A stretch of 64,000 nucleotides of DNA, taken from the NCBI RefSeq assembly GCF_018873765.1, contig NW_025317401.1, forward strand, positions 1 through 64,000, given 5' to 3'. Position 1 is the first letter of the stretch. Every line of letters begins with the position of its first letter. Shown in pieces: positions 22,769 to 35,926 of the stretch. A program made the translations under genes and the position numbers. The DNA is from Telopea speciosissima. Taxonomy: Eukaryota; Streptophyta; Magnoliopsida; Proteales; Proteaceae. The notes beneath the pieces are model-generated. The model searched no databases. It was not told where the DNA came from and was given only the letters and a program-made list of their open reading frames with translations.

Positions 22769-24000
22769 AGCTATTGGACCATTGCATGACATTGGCATAT
22801 CTGGAAGAACTTCTCCGGACCATGTTTCATTCTCTTCATTGGTTTATTATTTCTAAGTTATAGTTTATTTATTTAAACTTTTATATTTGCATTTTCTCCT
22901 TTTAGAATTACAAAGGGGATTGTACCGAAGATGTGAGGAGGGATGTGAGATTATTTTACTTATTGCGGGAATGTTAAACGTACCCTCCATTGCTCAGTGA
23001 TCATGAACACCCCCGGGGCATTTTCATTCATATATGACATCTGCTGGAGTATTGGCCTTAAAATTTTAACATGGGAGCCCTGTATTACTATGATCAACCA
23101 TGGGGGAATGGTAGGGTTTTTATTTTGCTGTAGGCATGTTGCTGGAATCATGTCGTCATTATCAATTATTTTGAATCTTTAACATGAAACCTGTTATAGT
23201 ATATCAGTCAAATGTTTCAATTCTCATGAAACAAATCAGCTGTTGTCATTATGCCTAAACATGGACAAGAAAGCTTTAAACAAAATTTTTTTCCCCGAGT
23301 GCAAGTGGTATAACAGGAACTATTTTTTTTTTCTTTCTGGAAGGCAAAGAAACAGCAGAGTGCCTTATATTACTGAAGCAGTTTTTGGTCCTTTTGGATT
23401 TGCTTAAACATATAGCTTGTGGTTTAGCACTTGGTCCTAGTGTTAGAAAATGTTGTGGATATCATTTAAAACTAATAGGTCAAACAGAAGCCCATGTTTG
23501 AACAGGAATTATTGTGAAACAAATCTATAGGACTTGATTAGGCCTTGTGGTTTCAGAACAAGAAAACCCAAATTTGGTAGGAAACACTGTAAAACAATTC
23601 TATATGACTTGTTTAGGCCCTGTGGTTTCAGAACAAGGGTCCGGTCTGAACAGAATCCAGAGTCAGATCAGTATAGGACTAGTACTTACGAGCGGAGAAT
23701 CAGACTCAGCTGATCCTGGTCCAGTGAAACTCATCAAAAGCCTTAACTTTTGTGCTGTAAAGACTTGATCCGTGGCGATGCATCGAAAAATCCCAATATG
23801 GTCTTGGAAGAGAACAACATTGTGATCAACTCCAACACCACTCTCTAACTTCTACACATTCTCTCTAAGTGTTAGGGTGACTTATCTGTTGCGCCACTTC
23901 CATCCCTCGGTGCATGAATCTCTTTTGAAATCGGGGGGAATGGATGCACCATGAGGGTGCACTTGCCTGGGGAATCTCGTCCCGTACCCAACCACATGGT
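22769..24000. other. 3' flank of the STR4A-like gene
   Basis: No coding region seen. A segment near 23505..23565 (GACTTGATTAGGCCTTGTGG, then TTTCAGAACAAG) is repeated imperfectly near 23579..23638, a short tandem duplication of about 74 bp. Confidence 0.4.
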
Positions 24001-24895
24001 TCATAGTTCATATTTGAGGGGTTTGCTTGTAAGAATGTAATCCACCTGTGGGGAATCCATGACACCAAAGAGGAAGACAAGAGCGAGCACTTCTGCAATT
24101 GAATAGCCAAAACGCCCAAGAGCTAAATTTCCAAATTTCTGCATATTGAACTGCAATAAAGTAGTTACCTGGCTCAAATAAGCAGTCCCAACAGCTACCA
24201 GATACTGGTTCTTTTGCAGAATATTGTGTAAAGATTGAGTGGCAATCACCAAGTTAGAGCATAATTTCTTTTCTCAAGTTCAGCCTCTATGAAGACATGG
24301 AGGGAGATCAAATATTTTTCGAGGCCATCCTTTACTATTCCTTTGTTCTAGCTATCAAACCACCTGTTCGCAATCTGTCCAGACTGTCATTTCTATCAAT
24401 CCTAGCTCTTGCACCTTCTGCAATTCGAGAAGTATTCCCGACGTTTGTGGATTCCCCAATTTGGAGAACAAGAGGCCTCTTTACCCATCTCATCCACTCC
24501 AATCTTCTCCGGTACGACTAGTCTTCTTCTTAATCGATATGGAGCGAGACTCGGTTTCAGTAGTCATCTCACAAATCAATGCTTGGAACTTCTCTGTCAA
24601 CACTAAAAGATCACGGGAGTTAGAAAGCATCTCAAGAGAAATCAATCCCACAATTGTCATTGCAGAATGCCTCAAAGATTGCTCACAAGAATCAAAACAT
24701 AAATTTTCTGCCTTAGTGACAACAACATCATCCACTGGGACTTCCTTACCTCCATCCCTTTTACCACATAAATTGTCACCATTAACAGATTTCTTGAGGG
24801 TAATGTCACCAGATGACAGAGGTGAAGCAAGGCATTCTGAAAGCCCTTTTAATAAAACAATCAGAAGTGCACTAAATTACAAAGCTCATATCTAA
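24001..24895 (-). pseudogene. Unrecognised broken gene fragment
   Basis: The minus strand has dense, protein-like text in pieces. An open segment of about 125 codons runs from about 24860 to 24490 (SECLASPLSSGDITLKKS; SLRHSAMTIVGLISLEM; LLVLTEKFQALICEMTTETE). It is followed by a frameshift near 24495 into DEMGKEASCSPNWGIHKRR. A second open segment at 24001..24252 reads LVIATQSLHNILQKNQYLV, a possible short intron or broken stretch, and then GRFGYSIAEVLALVFLFGVM, which is hydrophobic. I do not recognise the family. The frameshift and lack of a start suggest a pseudogene, though unrecognised introns could explain part of it. Confidence 0.45.
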
Positions 24896-25634
24896 CAGGA
24901 ATCACAAAACCCCTTCCTCTGTCATTCCTTATTTGATTTGCACAATGGATGAAAATCCTTTTGTAATGCAAGATTTTTACTCTAGCCGAGAATGGAGGGA
25001 GATCCCAGGCTACCCAATCCATAACAATGGATATAGAACATGCTCAACAACATGCTTTAGAGCCATTTCGTTGAAACATTCCTCTGGAATTTGCAGCAGA
25101 TGGATTCAGACCATCTGAATAGCGGATACATATGAAAACAGAAATAGCAGCATGAGAGTGTGAAGATAAGACACATACAGAAAAGATCTAAAAAATATTC
25201 CATTCCATAGGCAACCACTCATATATGAATATGACCCAAAACACAACCATGATCTCTTCACAAAGTCCCACCCCCACAAACACACATCAGCACTACGAAT
25301 CACAATACCCACACACAGTTATTCCAGCAAACGCCTACTGACCCATACAAAACAAAGAAATTGCTTAAAAAACGACACACATGAGCAAAAAAAGAACTAA
25401 AATATGAAAATCAATGTTCACTACCAATGATTTCATTACTAAGCTATTTCACAAACCACTTATCACATTGAGGATGAAAATTATCAACAAATTACTTACT
25501 TCAATCTTTCGTTTCTATTATACTGCAATCCACCAGTGCATGAAGATCAAGAAACATAATCTTGCCTCCTACGTTCTTTGTGACCCCTATTCTTGTTGAG
25601 AATGAAGATGAGTTTTCCAGGTCTTAGGGTATGG
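24896..25634. other. Unassigned sequence
   Basis: On the minus strand 24900..25100 may continue the broken gene above (VIPVRYELCNLV-like text). The rest shows no supported feature. Confidence 0.3.
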
Positions 25635-26690
25635 AGAAGAAGACCAAGGATTTTGGCTTGGAATTTGGGGCAAAGGTTTGGTTGACCACGCAGGAGGTTA
25701 TTTTTCATCCATTCTTTGAATTATTAACCTCTTATACGAATCAGAACAGAGTTTATCAGCCACCCTTCTCTGGAACAATTCTGCATTTTTACCTTGATGA
25801 ATCACAAGCTTGACAAGCCCTCTCTGATATCGTGTGTTTTTTTTTTTTTTTACTTTCAGTTTTTATTATAACTTGTTACTTTATTTGGTGTGGGACACCA
25901 GAAATTGTATTGTTTTTACCTCGGCTAAGCCAGATCCTCTGTTGATTATGACGAAGGTGGAACCCCCCCCCCCCCCCAATTTCAGCCCTGGATGTAACTA
26001 ATGATGACATTGTTTCCTTTTTTCCTGCTTTACCTATTTTAGATTTTCCTGTGTTGATATGTGCAAGGCACGATCCTTGAAACATAGGACCATCAGGGTG
26101 GGCCTCATGCATTTTGCTAAAGGGCAAATTTAGTTTCATCAACGCAGGGACTTTATACCCAAGACATTTTTTGGAACCAGAACTTTTTGGACTTCTCACA
26201 GACCTTGAACATGCTGCGAAGCTGGGGTTGAAGATGAAAGAAGTTTGGTGCTCTCATAAGACAATGCCTGATCTTCTTCCATCTCCATCACAATCTCCGT
26301 GGCCTCTGGAAATTTTAAATTTGTTTCTGCAGGTGGCAGACACTTCAAAGGAAGTGTCCTTTTGTTGTTGTAGTAATGATAGGCTAACTGACCTTCTTAG
26401 ATTTTGGGCTAATAAAGCCCTAAACACTAAATCTACTTTTGTCTATAATCTTTCTGTAAATTTGCCCTTGAAGTAATATATTTATTTTTTTCTTCAAAAA
26501 CATCTTACGAATCTATTATTTTACGAAAAAAAACCCCTTAACTTACCAATTTACCTGACACATGTTCTTATGTGCGCATCATATATAATTATATGACCAT
26601 GACAATTTACTAAGTAATGACAAAAACATAGTATAAGTACGATGTATAATATCTCATATCATATTCATATTCCACACATGGAAATTTCTT
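25635..26690 (+). repeat. Duplicated segment, copy A, split by a LINE insertion
   Basis: 25635..25745 matches 26999..27085, and 26500..26690 matches 27073..27255. Copy A is therefore the same sequence as copy B with about 0.76 kb inserted. The junctions carry CTTATACGAATC and CTTACGAATC, a likely target duplication. Confidence 0.65.
25748..26500 (+). mobile_element. 5'-truncated LINE fragment (RNase H end)
   Basis: The segment FINAGTLYPRHFLEPELFGL followed by EHAAKLGLKMKEVWCSH (26114..26300) matches the C-terminal RNase H domain of plant L1-like LINEs and resembles the fragment at 60653..60928. It includes poly(T) and C16 runs and ends in an AT-rich tail. It splits copy A of the local duplication. 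Confidence 0.65.
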
Positions 26691-26998
26691 TCCTTCTCTC
26701 ATATATTGTCTTTACTTTGGAATCCTTTTTTGGATGAACGGAAAATTCAATATAGAGGAAAGACTATACAATACATACCCTTAAAAGGGGAAATAAGGGG
26801 GAAAATTGCCCCAAAGAAAAAACAAAAAAAAAAAAAATCAAATTACAGAAGACGAATCTAAAGACCCTTGGAAGACATAATATCTCGATTCGACTCCTTA
26901 TTTGAACAAGAAGAGTAGGTGGATAACCTTGGATTTAATCTCAAATTCAATGGAGCCCCAGATTGCTTCCAAGTACAACATGAAGAAGTCCATTTACG

Positions 26999-27255
26999 CT
27001 TGCAATTCGGGGCAAAGGTTAGGTTGACCATGTGGAAGATTATTTTTCACCCGTTCTTTGAATTGTTAACTTCTTACGAATCTGTTATTTTACCGAAAAA
27101 CCCCTTATCTTACTAATTTATGTGATACATGTTCTAACGCATGCAATATATAATTATACGATACTAACAATTTACTGAGTAACTACAAAAACAGAGTATA
27201 ACTACGATATATATTATTATCATATCATATTCATATACTGCAACACACTCAGAAA
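26999..27255 (+). repeat. Duplicated segment, copy B (uninterrupted)
   Basis: Matches the two halves of copy A (25635..25745 and 26500..26690) without the LINE. It gives the pre-insertion sequence. Confidence 0.7.
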
Positions 27256-28800
27256 TGGACATATGCAAATTTTACCTTTTTTTTTATATGTTGTGTCGAA
27301 CAATACCACATCCCCAAAAACTTCAAATGTTGCAATGGACCTGGCATCTACCCAAAATATCGCACGGATGACACCATCCATTGTAATCCATATTTCACTT
27401 ACAAAATTAGGGTCCTTGGACTACGATCTTTCGAAATAGCCTAGTATTTGGTTGCAATCAATTTTCAATGTTCTTATAATTCCTCCTCTTCACATAATTA
27501 AAAAGACTTCCTCAGTCATACCCATCTTATGATACCCGCTAACAACTACATCTAATATTATTATAATATCGCATACCCAGAAAAGTATTTAATATTGAGT
27601 TTTATGGTTGATAGGGTGTAAATTAGTTCATTTTGACGTAATCTATTAGATGATAGTACAGTAGAGGAGTTTTGACTACACAGATTAATATAAATTTACA
27701 TTATTTATTGCATTGAGTGGGATTAAATGACCCTAAGATCAGTGTGGACCCTATCGGTGTTCTATAGTAAAGAGAAAAGACAATCAGATGTATGGTTTAA
27801 GGTGAAGTAATTCACATGAGTTTTAAAGGACCATAGAGTTAGAATTTGGAAAAGTCCAAAACATAAGAACGAGGGTAATTGAGTTGGCTTTCAATAGGAA
27901 AAAGAATAAGGACATTTGGAGGTGTATCAGCCGAGATATGGTCGAATGAGTAAGCAAAGGTCGACCAGGGAGTTCTGAGTAGGCATGAACCGGTCGATCC
28001 GACTGGATCCGATTGGGAACTGGTCCAACCGATTGGTGATGGTTTTAGGTCAGTTGCCCAACCGATCGACTGATCAACTAGTTGCACCAAAATTTGAATT
28101 TAAAGGAGCCAAACCAACTCATTTCAAGTCCTTTTACACTTGGAATTTAGAGAGAGAGAGAGAGAGAGAGATTGGAGCCCAAAAGCTTGAAGATTCAAGC
28201 CTTGATTGATAGTAAAGACTCTTGGATCAAAGAGGAACTAGAAGAACCAAGGAAATAGCTCTCTTGTTAGGGTTTTGAGCTTCAAAAGGTAAACTGTAAC
28301 CCTCTTTTTCAATTCTTTGAATAATTTTCATGGTTTAATCCACTAGAAAGTTCCCTAATAGCATTATTAAGTTTTTAAAGTGATCTATTTTGAAAGAGCA
28401 TGAAATCCCATAAAGTATTGGGGAAGAAAGTAGTAAAAACCCTATTTTAAGGTTTAGGTTTTCCATATTGGGATACCGGTTCGATTTAGGGATCGATCGA
28501 TGGTGCCTAGATGTTCCAGTAATGTTGTAGAGATGAGTTTAGTTAAGCATGGATGGTGGGGGACCTTATCCACCATTCCAAGAATATAAAAGAGATGTTT
28601 AATGATTATGAAATGTCATGTAGGGATCCAATTTGATACGAGAGTGATGGAGAAATACCAGATACACTGTTAAGGACAATACAGAGATAGTATAGTAAGA
28701 CAAAAACAGGTGAGGGGCATCCTATCATATCTTTGCATGTTTTCCAGTAATAGTATGTTTATCATTTCCTCTAAGATTGTACTATGTTTATAGAAAATTA
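27256..28800. other. Gene-free stretch
   Basis: No coding region supported. A (GA)n run lies near 28149..28170, and AACCGGTCGATC-type repeat motifs occur near 27985..28080. Confidence 0.35.
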
Positions 28801-31800
28801 AATGCTATTTTGTGATTTGTATTAAGTAAATTGAGGAATAATAAACTAAGAGAACAATAAAGAATAGTAACGCACATAAAAGAACTAAAACTGAAGGTTT
28901 CATCAATGCTTGTTTCAACAAGAGGAATGAGAAGGATAATGGGTTCCTCAATGCGTACCCCACTAGTTTGGGGGACATTAAGAATTCCATCAATTTTTAA
29001 CTCACCCTAGAATTGAGATAGGTAGTGCGGATTGGAAGTGGAGGTAAGTAAAGAAAAGCAAAGGAGCACCAGTGGCTCAAGAAAAGAAAAGGCATAGTAC
29101 AGACCTATGACTACCACCCCTTTCCAGTAGGGGTATAGGTATCACACCCACTTCCAAAGACAATGGAAGTGCGATGGGGATGCTTACCATCATCCTACAC
29201 CGCATAGTAGGATCAGAGACAGTATCTTAACAGTACATTAATCAATGAAAGTCAATAAAAGTCAGTGAAAAACTCAATTTCATAATATAATAAGATCATC
29301 GTACTTTGGGCATCTAAATGATAATATTACATTAATCCGAATTATTCAATAAGTACAAAAAATGATATCCAAAATCTAAAAAAAAAACATAATATATAAG
29401 TTATTACAAATAATTCTCAAGCAGTGTCACTATAGGCACACACTTCACAAACACAGTCAGACTCTTGATCCTCGTACTCTAGAGTCCACCACTCATTCTT
29501 CGTAGAAGAGGGAGCATTAACACAATCCATGGCTGCATCACCTGTGAAAACATCTAAAAGAGGCGTGCACGTGTTGTGAGCTTCACTAAGCTCAATGAGG
29601 GATGGGGGCATGCAAACATACACAAAATATGATGCGGTGCATGGTTTCCAGTTTTATGTTCAATACCCAACAATAGAGCTAAGTCACATTGGTAATGTGC
29701 TACTGCAACACATTAGGATGTATTACGACTGATCCCCGCATGCATCCTGGGTCACCCTTTTTTACAACCCTAGTTGTGAATGGGAGCTTTTCGGTCCCCG
29801 CATGCGTCTTGAGTCACCCAGCAAACCCCGATAGACCTTGTCGGTCCCGGCAACAACCTTGGTCACCTGGCTCGATCTGCCTCTGGCAATAATCACATCG
29901 TACCGCGAATGTGGCATTCGGGAAAATCAACATCCGACATACCGCGAAGGCCCAACCAACATGTATCCCCCTATTGGCTAGGGGTTGCAGCACAGGGTTT
30001 TGATTATCCTATCCAGCATGCATCTAATATGACAAGTGTCGCATACATATGTGTATGCCAGAGAACAAGACGATAATACTGGAATCCTCTCGGCCACACT
30101 ATCAACCTATCTCCCCTAACATACACATACGCATACTTTAATCTCAGAATGCACAGTACCGACACAACCATTGGCCACACTGCAATCCGATTTCATAAAT
30201 AAATAAAATGCAGCATGAAGGCAATGTAGTTATGGTGATCCCGATACCGGAACTCACCTCAGCCACACTGGATTCCATTTCCAACTCTAAACATACATCT
30301 CATTCATAGAACATGAATCAAGCATAGTTATATGGACATCAGTATTCATAATTGAAATGAATGGAATAATCATACACAAATTAAAATAAAAATACTCTAC
30401 AAAAGATGTCAACCACATCCACTCACCTTGTCGGTAGACTAGGTGATCACAACCAAATAGATGTCCAAGCGATCCCCAGATACGCCTCATTGATGTACTA
30501 GGGTTAACTTATTCATGTTAACAAAGTGTTAAGACCCAATATTGGACGAGTGCCCAAAGGTTTCCCAGAAGGGCAGAGTATAGTCCCACTCTGGGGACCA
30601 GTCGGTTGATGTATCCGATTGATCAAAAGTGGATGGCCAAAACTAGCCGGTAGATGCTGGCAAAAGCTCTTGTTTCCCTAGATTTTGCCCACAGATTGAT
30701 GTGGCTAGTTGATGTAGTCATCGACCGACGGATGGTCTAGGAGCTATTCTTCAGCTCAGATGTTATTCGACACTCCACCGGGGTTATTTCCACTCCATAG
30801 AGATTATAGGGGATCACTTTGCCTACGCACAGATCTTAGTTGCACTACATTTCACCGAGTGAAATTGGAGATATGGTTGAATCTTTGATCAAAATCTAAA
30901 AGCTAGGGTTTGGGCAGTTTCCACCTAAATCACCCTGGAATCGGTCAAGAACAAGAATGGGAGTGCACAAGAAGGTACAAAAGCTTCACACAACAACACT
31001 CCAATTGGCCTCCTTGTCAGACATTGGGTTTCAACTGAAAACCCAGCAAAAAATCCTAGAAACTTAGTATAGAACGGTGGCATAGGAGAGAAAAGGGGCA
31101 AGGAACCAAGGGCCTACCTGACTAAGGATGCAACTGGCAGCTGACAGCAGTCCAAAGCCCAGTTCCTCACTTTCTTCTTCCTTTCTCCTTCTCTTTCCTT
31201 TCTTTCCTCTCCTTTCTCTTGTCTGAGTGAAGTGAGAAATGAGTTTTAGAAACTTAATTTCTATATATAGGTTAGAGCCAGTAAGGCCCGTATGCTTGCG
31301 CACCTATTCGGGTCAAAACAGATTAATCTTCCGGTTGGACCCCGTGGAGCCCCCACCTTGACTCCACTGGTCATGGAGCTAGAGGTAGGTCATACCATAA
31401 GTCCATGCACACAAGGGGTCGATAAGATGCAAGATTTGGGGGTCCCACACATAGCAGTCTGAGATAGGAATCTCGGACAGTAGGACCCACTGGTTGATGT
31501 AGCCAATTGATCAATGTCTGCCTGGGGTGATTGACCGGTGGATCAATTCTAGCTTTGTTTGGGTTGGGATTTGGTCGGGGCTCTCACCCACTCGCGAGAG
31601 CATCGCAAGGGATGTTTGTACACAGTAATGTGGGTGTGTCCTACCATGCCAGAAGGGTTTAGAATTATATGGATGTTTACCTATGGACTCAAGTCTTCCG
31701 AAATTGGATGTGGCCATCTCTTCCTAAATCTCTCGCTCGTCGTGTCCATAGAAGGAGGACGATCTCCAAAACTGCCACAGTCGACAAACCACCCAGTATT

Positions 31801-32400
31801 TTGGTCAATAAATTTGTCTACCACATATATATCCCTATCGTCTCATCAAGAATCCTATGTGGCTGTTTGACTATTATGGCCCACATATTGCCAGTATTGA
31901 TAGATGCCAGCATAGTACTACACTTCAAGGTCAAATCAAATACGATTTGGGCACGGGCATAACAATAGGTATTGGATGAGGTACATAGAGATTAGGGCGT
32001 GAACTTCCCCAATGTTGAGGTGATGCTAGGGTAGAGAACAGTCTTCCCCGACACCTTGACGACTGGCCAAGGTGTCGCTTCACATTCTTCCAGATATAGT
32101 TGGATCCTTACAGATCCTCAAAGATAAGTGTATATATTCTGATATCAGTCCTTATCGGGGTTATGATGCCTAGAACAAGGAGCAAACTAGCTCTTATATA
32201 TACATAGATCCTCATTGATCCCCAACATTATAGAGTATTGTATCCTCACATTTACAGCTTAGTGGTAATTCACACGAAGAACCAGATATAGTAAGCCATA
32301 GAAAGAGAATAACAAATCAACTGACATAGTCAGTTACAAGAAGAAAAAAAAAATAGGTAACTGATGTTTTTATTGTTTCAGACTATCATTCATGTCAGCT
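28801..32400. other. Diffuse retrotransposon-like repeat region
   Basis: No intact frame. The sequence is richer in G+C in patches and carries motifs such as CCGCATGC(A/G)TC, GTCGGTCCC, TACCGCGAA and repeated ACCAGTCGGTTGATG-type strings. These look like the long LTRs of plant gypsy elements, but I cannot define ends, orientation or a target duplication. Confidence 0.3.
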
Positions 32401-33036
32401 AATGTATGATCAGATTTAGTATACATGTGTTGTATGTGGACCATTCAACTTACGAGAAAGAAAGAGAGAGATACATGAAACAAAAATTTTCGATCCCTGC
32501 TAACATCCATCATCTCTTGCTGCAAATCTATATTTTTTCTCCACCGTGCCTCTACCTTAGTCTCGTCACCACCCTATGCTTTCTCCTCTCTCTATATCCC
32601 TTCGTCTTCCTCTCTTTCATGACCCTGCTATCTCTCTACGATCACTAGAGTCGGTATTTGTTCTTTAGTAGGTGTTGCAACTTCTTCCAGCAATAACAAA
32701 TAATGACAAGAAAATTTCCCTCTTTCGAATCCTATATACATATTGTATTTTGCAGTCCACTAAATTTCTTAATTTTTTTTGTAATACTACTGTGTATTCA
32801 TATGTATACATGTTATCTAACATTGTATCGCATAGAAGCACATGTGCTTAATTTCAATGGCCCAAATTTAATGATTCTGATTTGTCGGTTACTAAAAAAG
32901 TGACTGAATTGATCCTCCATTGACCACTGAATTGATCCTCCATTGACCACGGGTGGAGGAAAACTCAGTCCAAAGAAAATCATACTATGTTAGAAAAAAT
33001 CAGAAATTATTGTATTAAAATACAATACAATATTTT

Positions 33037-33057
33037 ACCACCAAACAAAAAAAAAAA
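33037..33057 (+). mobile_element. Ultra-short retroposon, site 10
   Basis: The insert reads ACCACCAAAC plus A11. It is flanked by ATACAATATTTT at 33025..33036 and 33058..33069, a perfect 12-bp repeat. Confidence 0.6.
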
Positions 33058-33499
33058 ATACAATATTTTTGGCTAATGATATAATTTTTTATCAATGGAG
33101 TTCATCACATTCATCATACAGCAGGATTTTTTTTCCTCACTCAACCACGACCAACATATCCATAAAAAAAAATCATAAAAAGAAGGATTCCAAAATACAA
33201 TTCCCTGTCGTATACAATAAAAAATTGAAAGGACAAATAATAAAGAAATACAAAATAAATCTATGTAAAATTACAATTAATTCTCCAATGAACTTTTTAT
33301 TGAAGCCAAGGGAGCCTACAAGAAGCAAGTGTTACACAATTGGACTAAGCAATGCATATAGAGATACAAATATTTGTTTTAAACCAATCAGTATCAAATG
33401 AGAGTATTTTTCCACATCTTTGGATCAGGTCTGGAATTTCACCCCCCCCCCCTTAATGTCCCACCCACAGGCTAGCAACATAAGCAAATTTAAGAACCA

Positions 33500-33505
33500 T
33501 TTATT
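33500..33505 (-). terminator. Candidate polyadenylation signal of the Ycf20-like gene
   Basis: AATAAA on the minus strand, about 380 nt after the stop codon at 33885. If used, the 3' UTR would contain the SINE (33609..33796) and the inverted 37-bp copy of the gene's own start region (33563..33599). Confidence 0.4.
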
Positions 33506-33562
33506 GCTTAATGCAAGATCTCTAACTTGCACCATGTTTTCATTGTTCTTCCCCTCAGGCTA

Positions 33563-33599
33563 GGAGCAATCATGGTGCAATCCACCATATCAATATTGG
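33563..33599 (+). repeat. 37-bp inverted copy of the Ycf20-like start region
   Basis: Identical over all 37 bases to the sense strand of 37584..37620, which lies just after the first ATG of the Ycf20-like gene and includes its second in-frame ATG (AATCATGGTGCAATCC). It lies in opposite orientation, 286 bp past that gene's stop. Confidence 0.95.
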
Positions 33600-33608
33600 G
33601 TGAGGATT

Positions 33609-33796
33609 ACCAACAACTGCTTAGCTCAGTTGGTGAGCCATGGTGCGCTTCATGCTCATGCTCACCAAGAGGTCTCGAGTTCGAGTCTCTTGGCTGGTAT
33701 CTTATCCCCTCCCCGGTTCGATCCCCCCCCCCTCCCCCTTCTATCAACTATATATGTAAAAGCTCCCAATTAACAAAAAAATATATATATATATAT
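33609..33796 (+). mobile_element. tRNA-derived SINE
   Basis: A 188-bp insertion with an A box (TAGCTCAGTTGGTGAGCC at about 33622) and a B box (GAGTTCGAGTC at about 33676). It ends in A7 and an AT run. It is flanked by a perfect 16-bp duplication, ATATTGGGTGAGGATT (33593..33608 and 33797..33812). Its sequence differs from the Au SINEs in this window. Confidence 0.88.
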
Positions 33797-33884
33797 ATAT
33801 TGGGTGAGGATTTCTTGACCTACCCACCAGTTAAGAAGGTGAAAGAAGGGAAATTATCAAAGAATCTCTAGTGAGAATCATGCA

Positions 33885-35881
33885 TTAACTCCCTAATTTG
33901 AAAGCATCCACAAAAAGGCCCAAGCAAACACCAGCCTTCCAGTAGTTGACCATCACAACCAAAGATTGTAACCTCCCTGTAGATAGGGATGAAGGCTTCT
34001 TGTACATAAGCATACCAATCCCCTCAATTGCAGCTACAATAACACCAGCAACCAACACATCCCAGTCACCTGTCTGTCCTAGGATCGTAGCAAGTGCATT
34101 AGCAGTGTAGAAACCTAATAGGAGGAGAAAAATTTTCATGGGGAAGTTCCTTCTAGCAGCATTCAACTTCTGCAACAACTGTCTGCCACCAGCACCCACT
34201 ATCCTCCCCAGTCGAGTCTGGCCAAGACCAGTACCATCGTTGTTGAGGCTGTCTTCGTCTCCACCATCTGGAGTTCCACCAGCGTCTAAAGCAAATGCTA
34301 TACTCCAATTATGTCTTCTTGTCTCACAACTGTTTTTAAGTGTAGAAAAACCAAGGCACAACCATCAGAATTACAATATGCGAGATGATTAAGAAAATGA
34401 ACGAGTCATGAAACTGTCTAGTAAATTGATAATGCAGGCTACAACTAAATGCAACCATAAGAACCAAATAGCCAACCTAACATAAAATCTTCACTTACCC
34501 AACCAACAACATGAACTACAGTTACAAATCTAAAAGAATCCGTGTTTGAGCTCAACTGTGTTGAGGTAGGCCGGGTTAGCTTTAGTCAGAGCTACTTCTG
34601 ATAATCACACTGGGAATCAGCAGCCTCAAATTTGTAGCTGCTGGAAATATTTTATTTTCTGGAAGAGAAACACTTCACAAGAGAAAAACTGGCAAATATC
34701 CTATGAATTTTATAGAGAAGTCTGATTAACAGCAAACTTACTACACTCATAACCAATGAACAAAATAAAGCTTACAACTAACATGATCAACCTAAAACAA
34801 CACAAGTGACATTTATAAAACACACAATAAAAGTATAATGCGTATGTACCAACAAAGATCAGGTTGGATTTGTTTACCCAAAGTCCATTAATCCAGAACT
34901 AACCAACCTGGGTTTGGTTTATGATTATTAAACCAATCCTAACACAGAGTCTGAACATCCATGTGCAACCTAAAATTTGGGTTGGTTAAGCACAGTTCAG
35001 TTTGAACCGAACTCAAGTCACACTCCTAGTATCAGCCACATCTGAGCAAAAATTTAGGTTGGTTAGCACAGGTTTTGGAACCATGTGGTAGTCCTAGTAT
35101 TGACCTATTTGCATGTTGCTTAGGTATACAACATGTGCAGGTTGGGATTGAGGAAGGAAAAGAGAATATCCAGAACCGATTAGGTTGTCGAGGCATATCC
35201 CTTCTCTTCCCATATTTACAATGGAGTAAGATCAATGGCCTGGGCATTCGTCTTTTGTGCATGCATGAGAGAAGATGTGAAAAAGGAAGCATACTAATAT
35301 ACTATTATGTGTCAATAGGCCTTTTATGTTGGTAAATAGCTATAGAAGGGAGCAAATGCCAATAGTTTTCTGCGTTGAACTGTATTACTGTTGTGCTTTC
35401 ATCTATATCCATTGACTCACAACATACAACGCCAGACAAGGTATTCATTCACATCCTGATTAATTCAATCTCCAATGGGAGATCTAATAGGATACCCTCA
35501 CCAGAAGGTTGTCAATGGTAAAAGAACAACTGGTAAGTTTACTGTGAACAGCCATAGAGTAATTTAATCTTCATAACTAAACACTCACGAAGGAACAGTA
35601 TGACATGAATGGCATGAAATTGATGAGACTGGTAATCAAATTTATTTTTCAGCTATAAATTTCTACCACTCCCTATCTTCAGGAATATACAACCATGGTT
35701 CTACTGTGTATGTAAACCAAAACGATATCTTTAGCTGGTCACACCCTGGTCCAATAAGAATGAATGAATAAATAAATAAATAAAAGAACGACGAAACAAA
35801 GGACTATGGGTTGTCATCCCCAGTCAGTAAGATCGGAACCCAGATTTATGCCCCTCCAATCCACAGGCCCCCCACCCACTC

Positions 35882-35926
<45 letters not shown>

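Noticed and set aside
31559-31962. 103- and 97-codon plus-strand frames
   Set aside because: No recognisable protein pattern, and they overlap in different frames inside a repeat-like region.
33609-33700. A tRNA gene
   Set aside because: A and B boxes are present, but the cloverleaf is incomplete, and the 16-bp target duplication and tail show a SINE.
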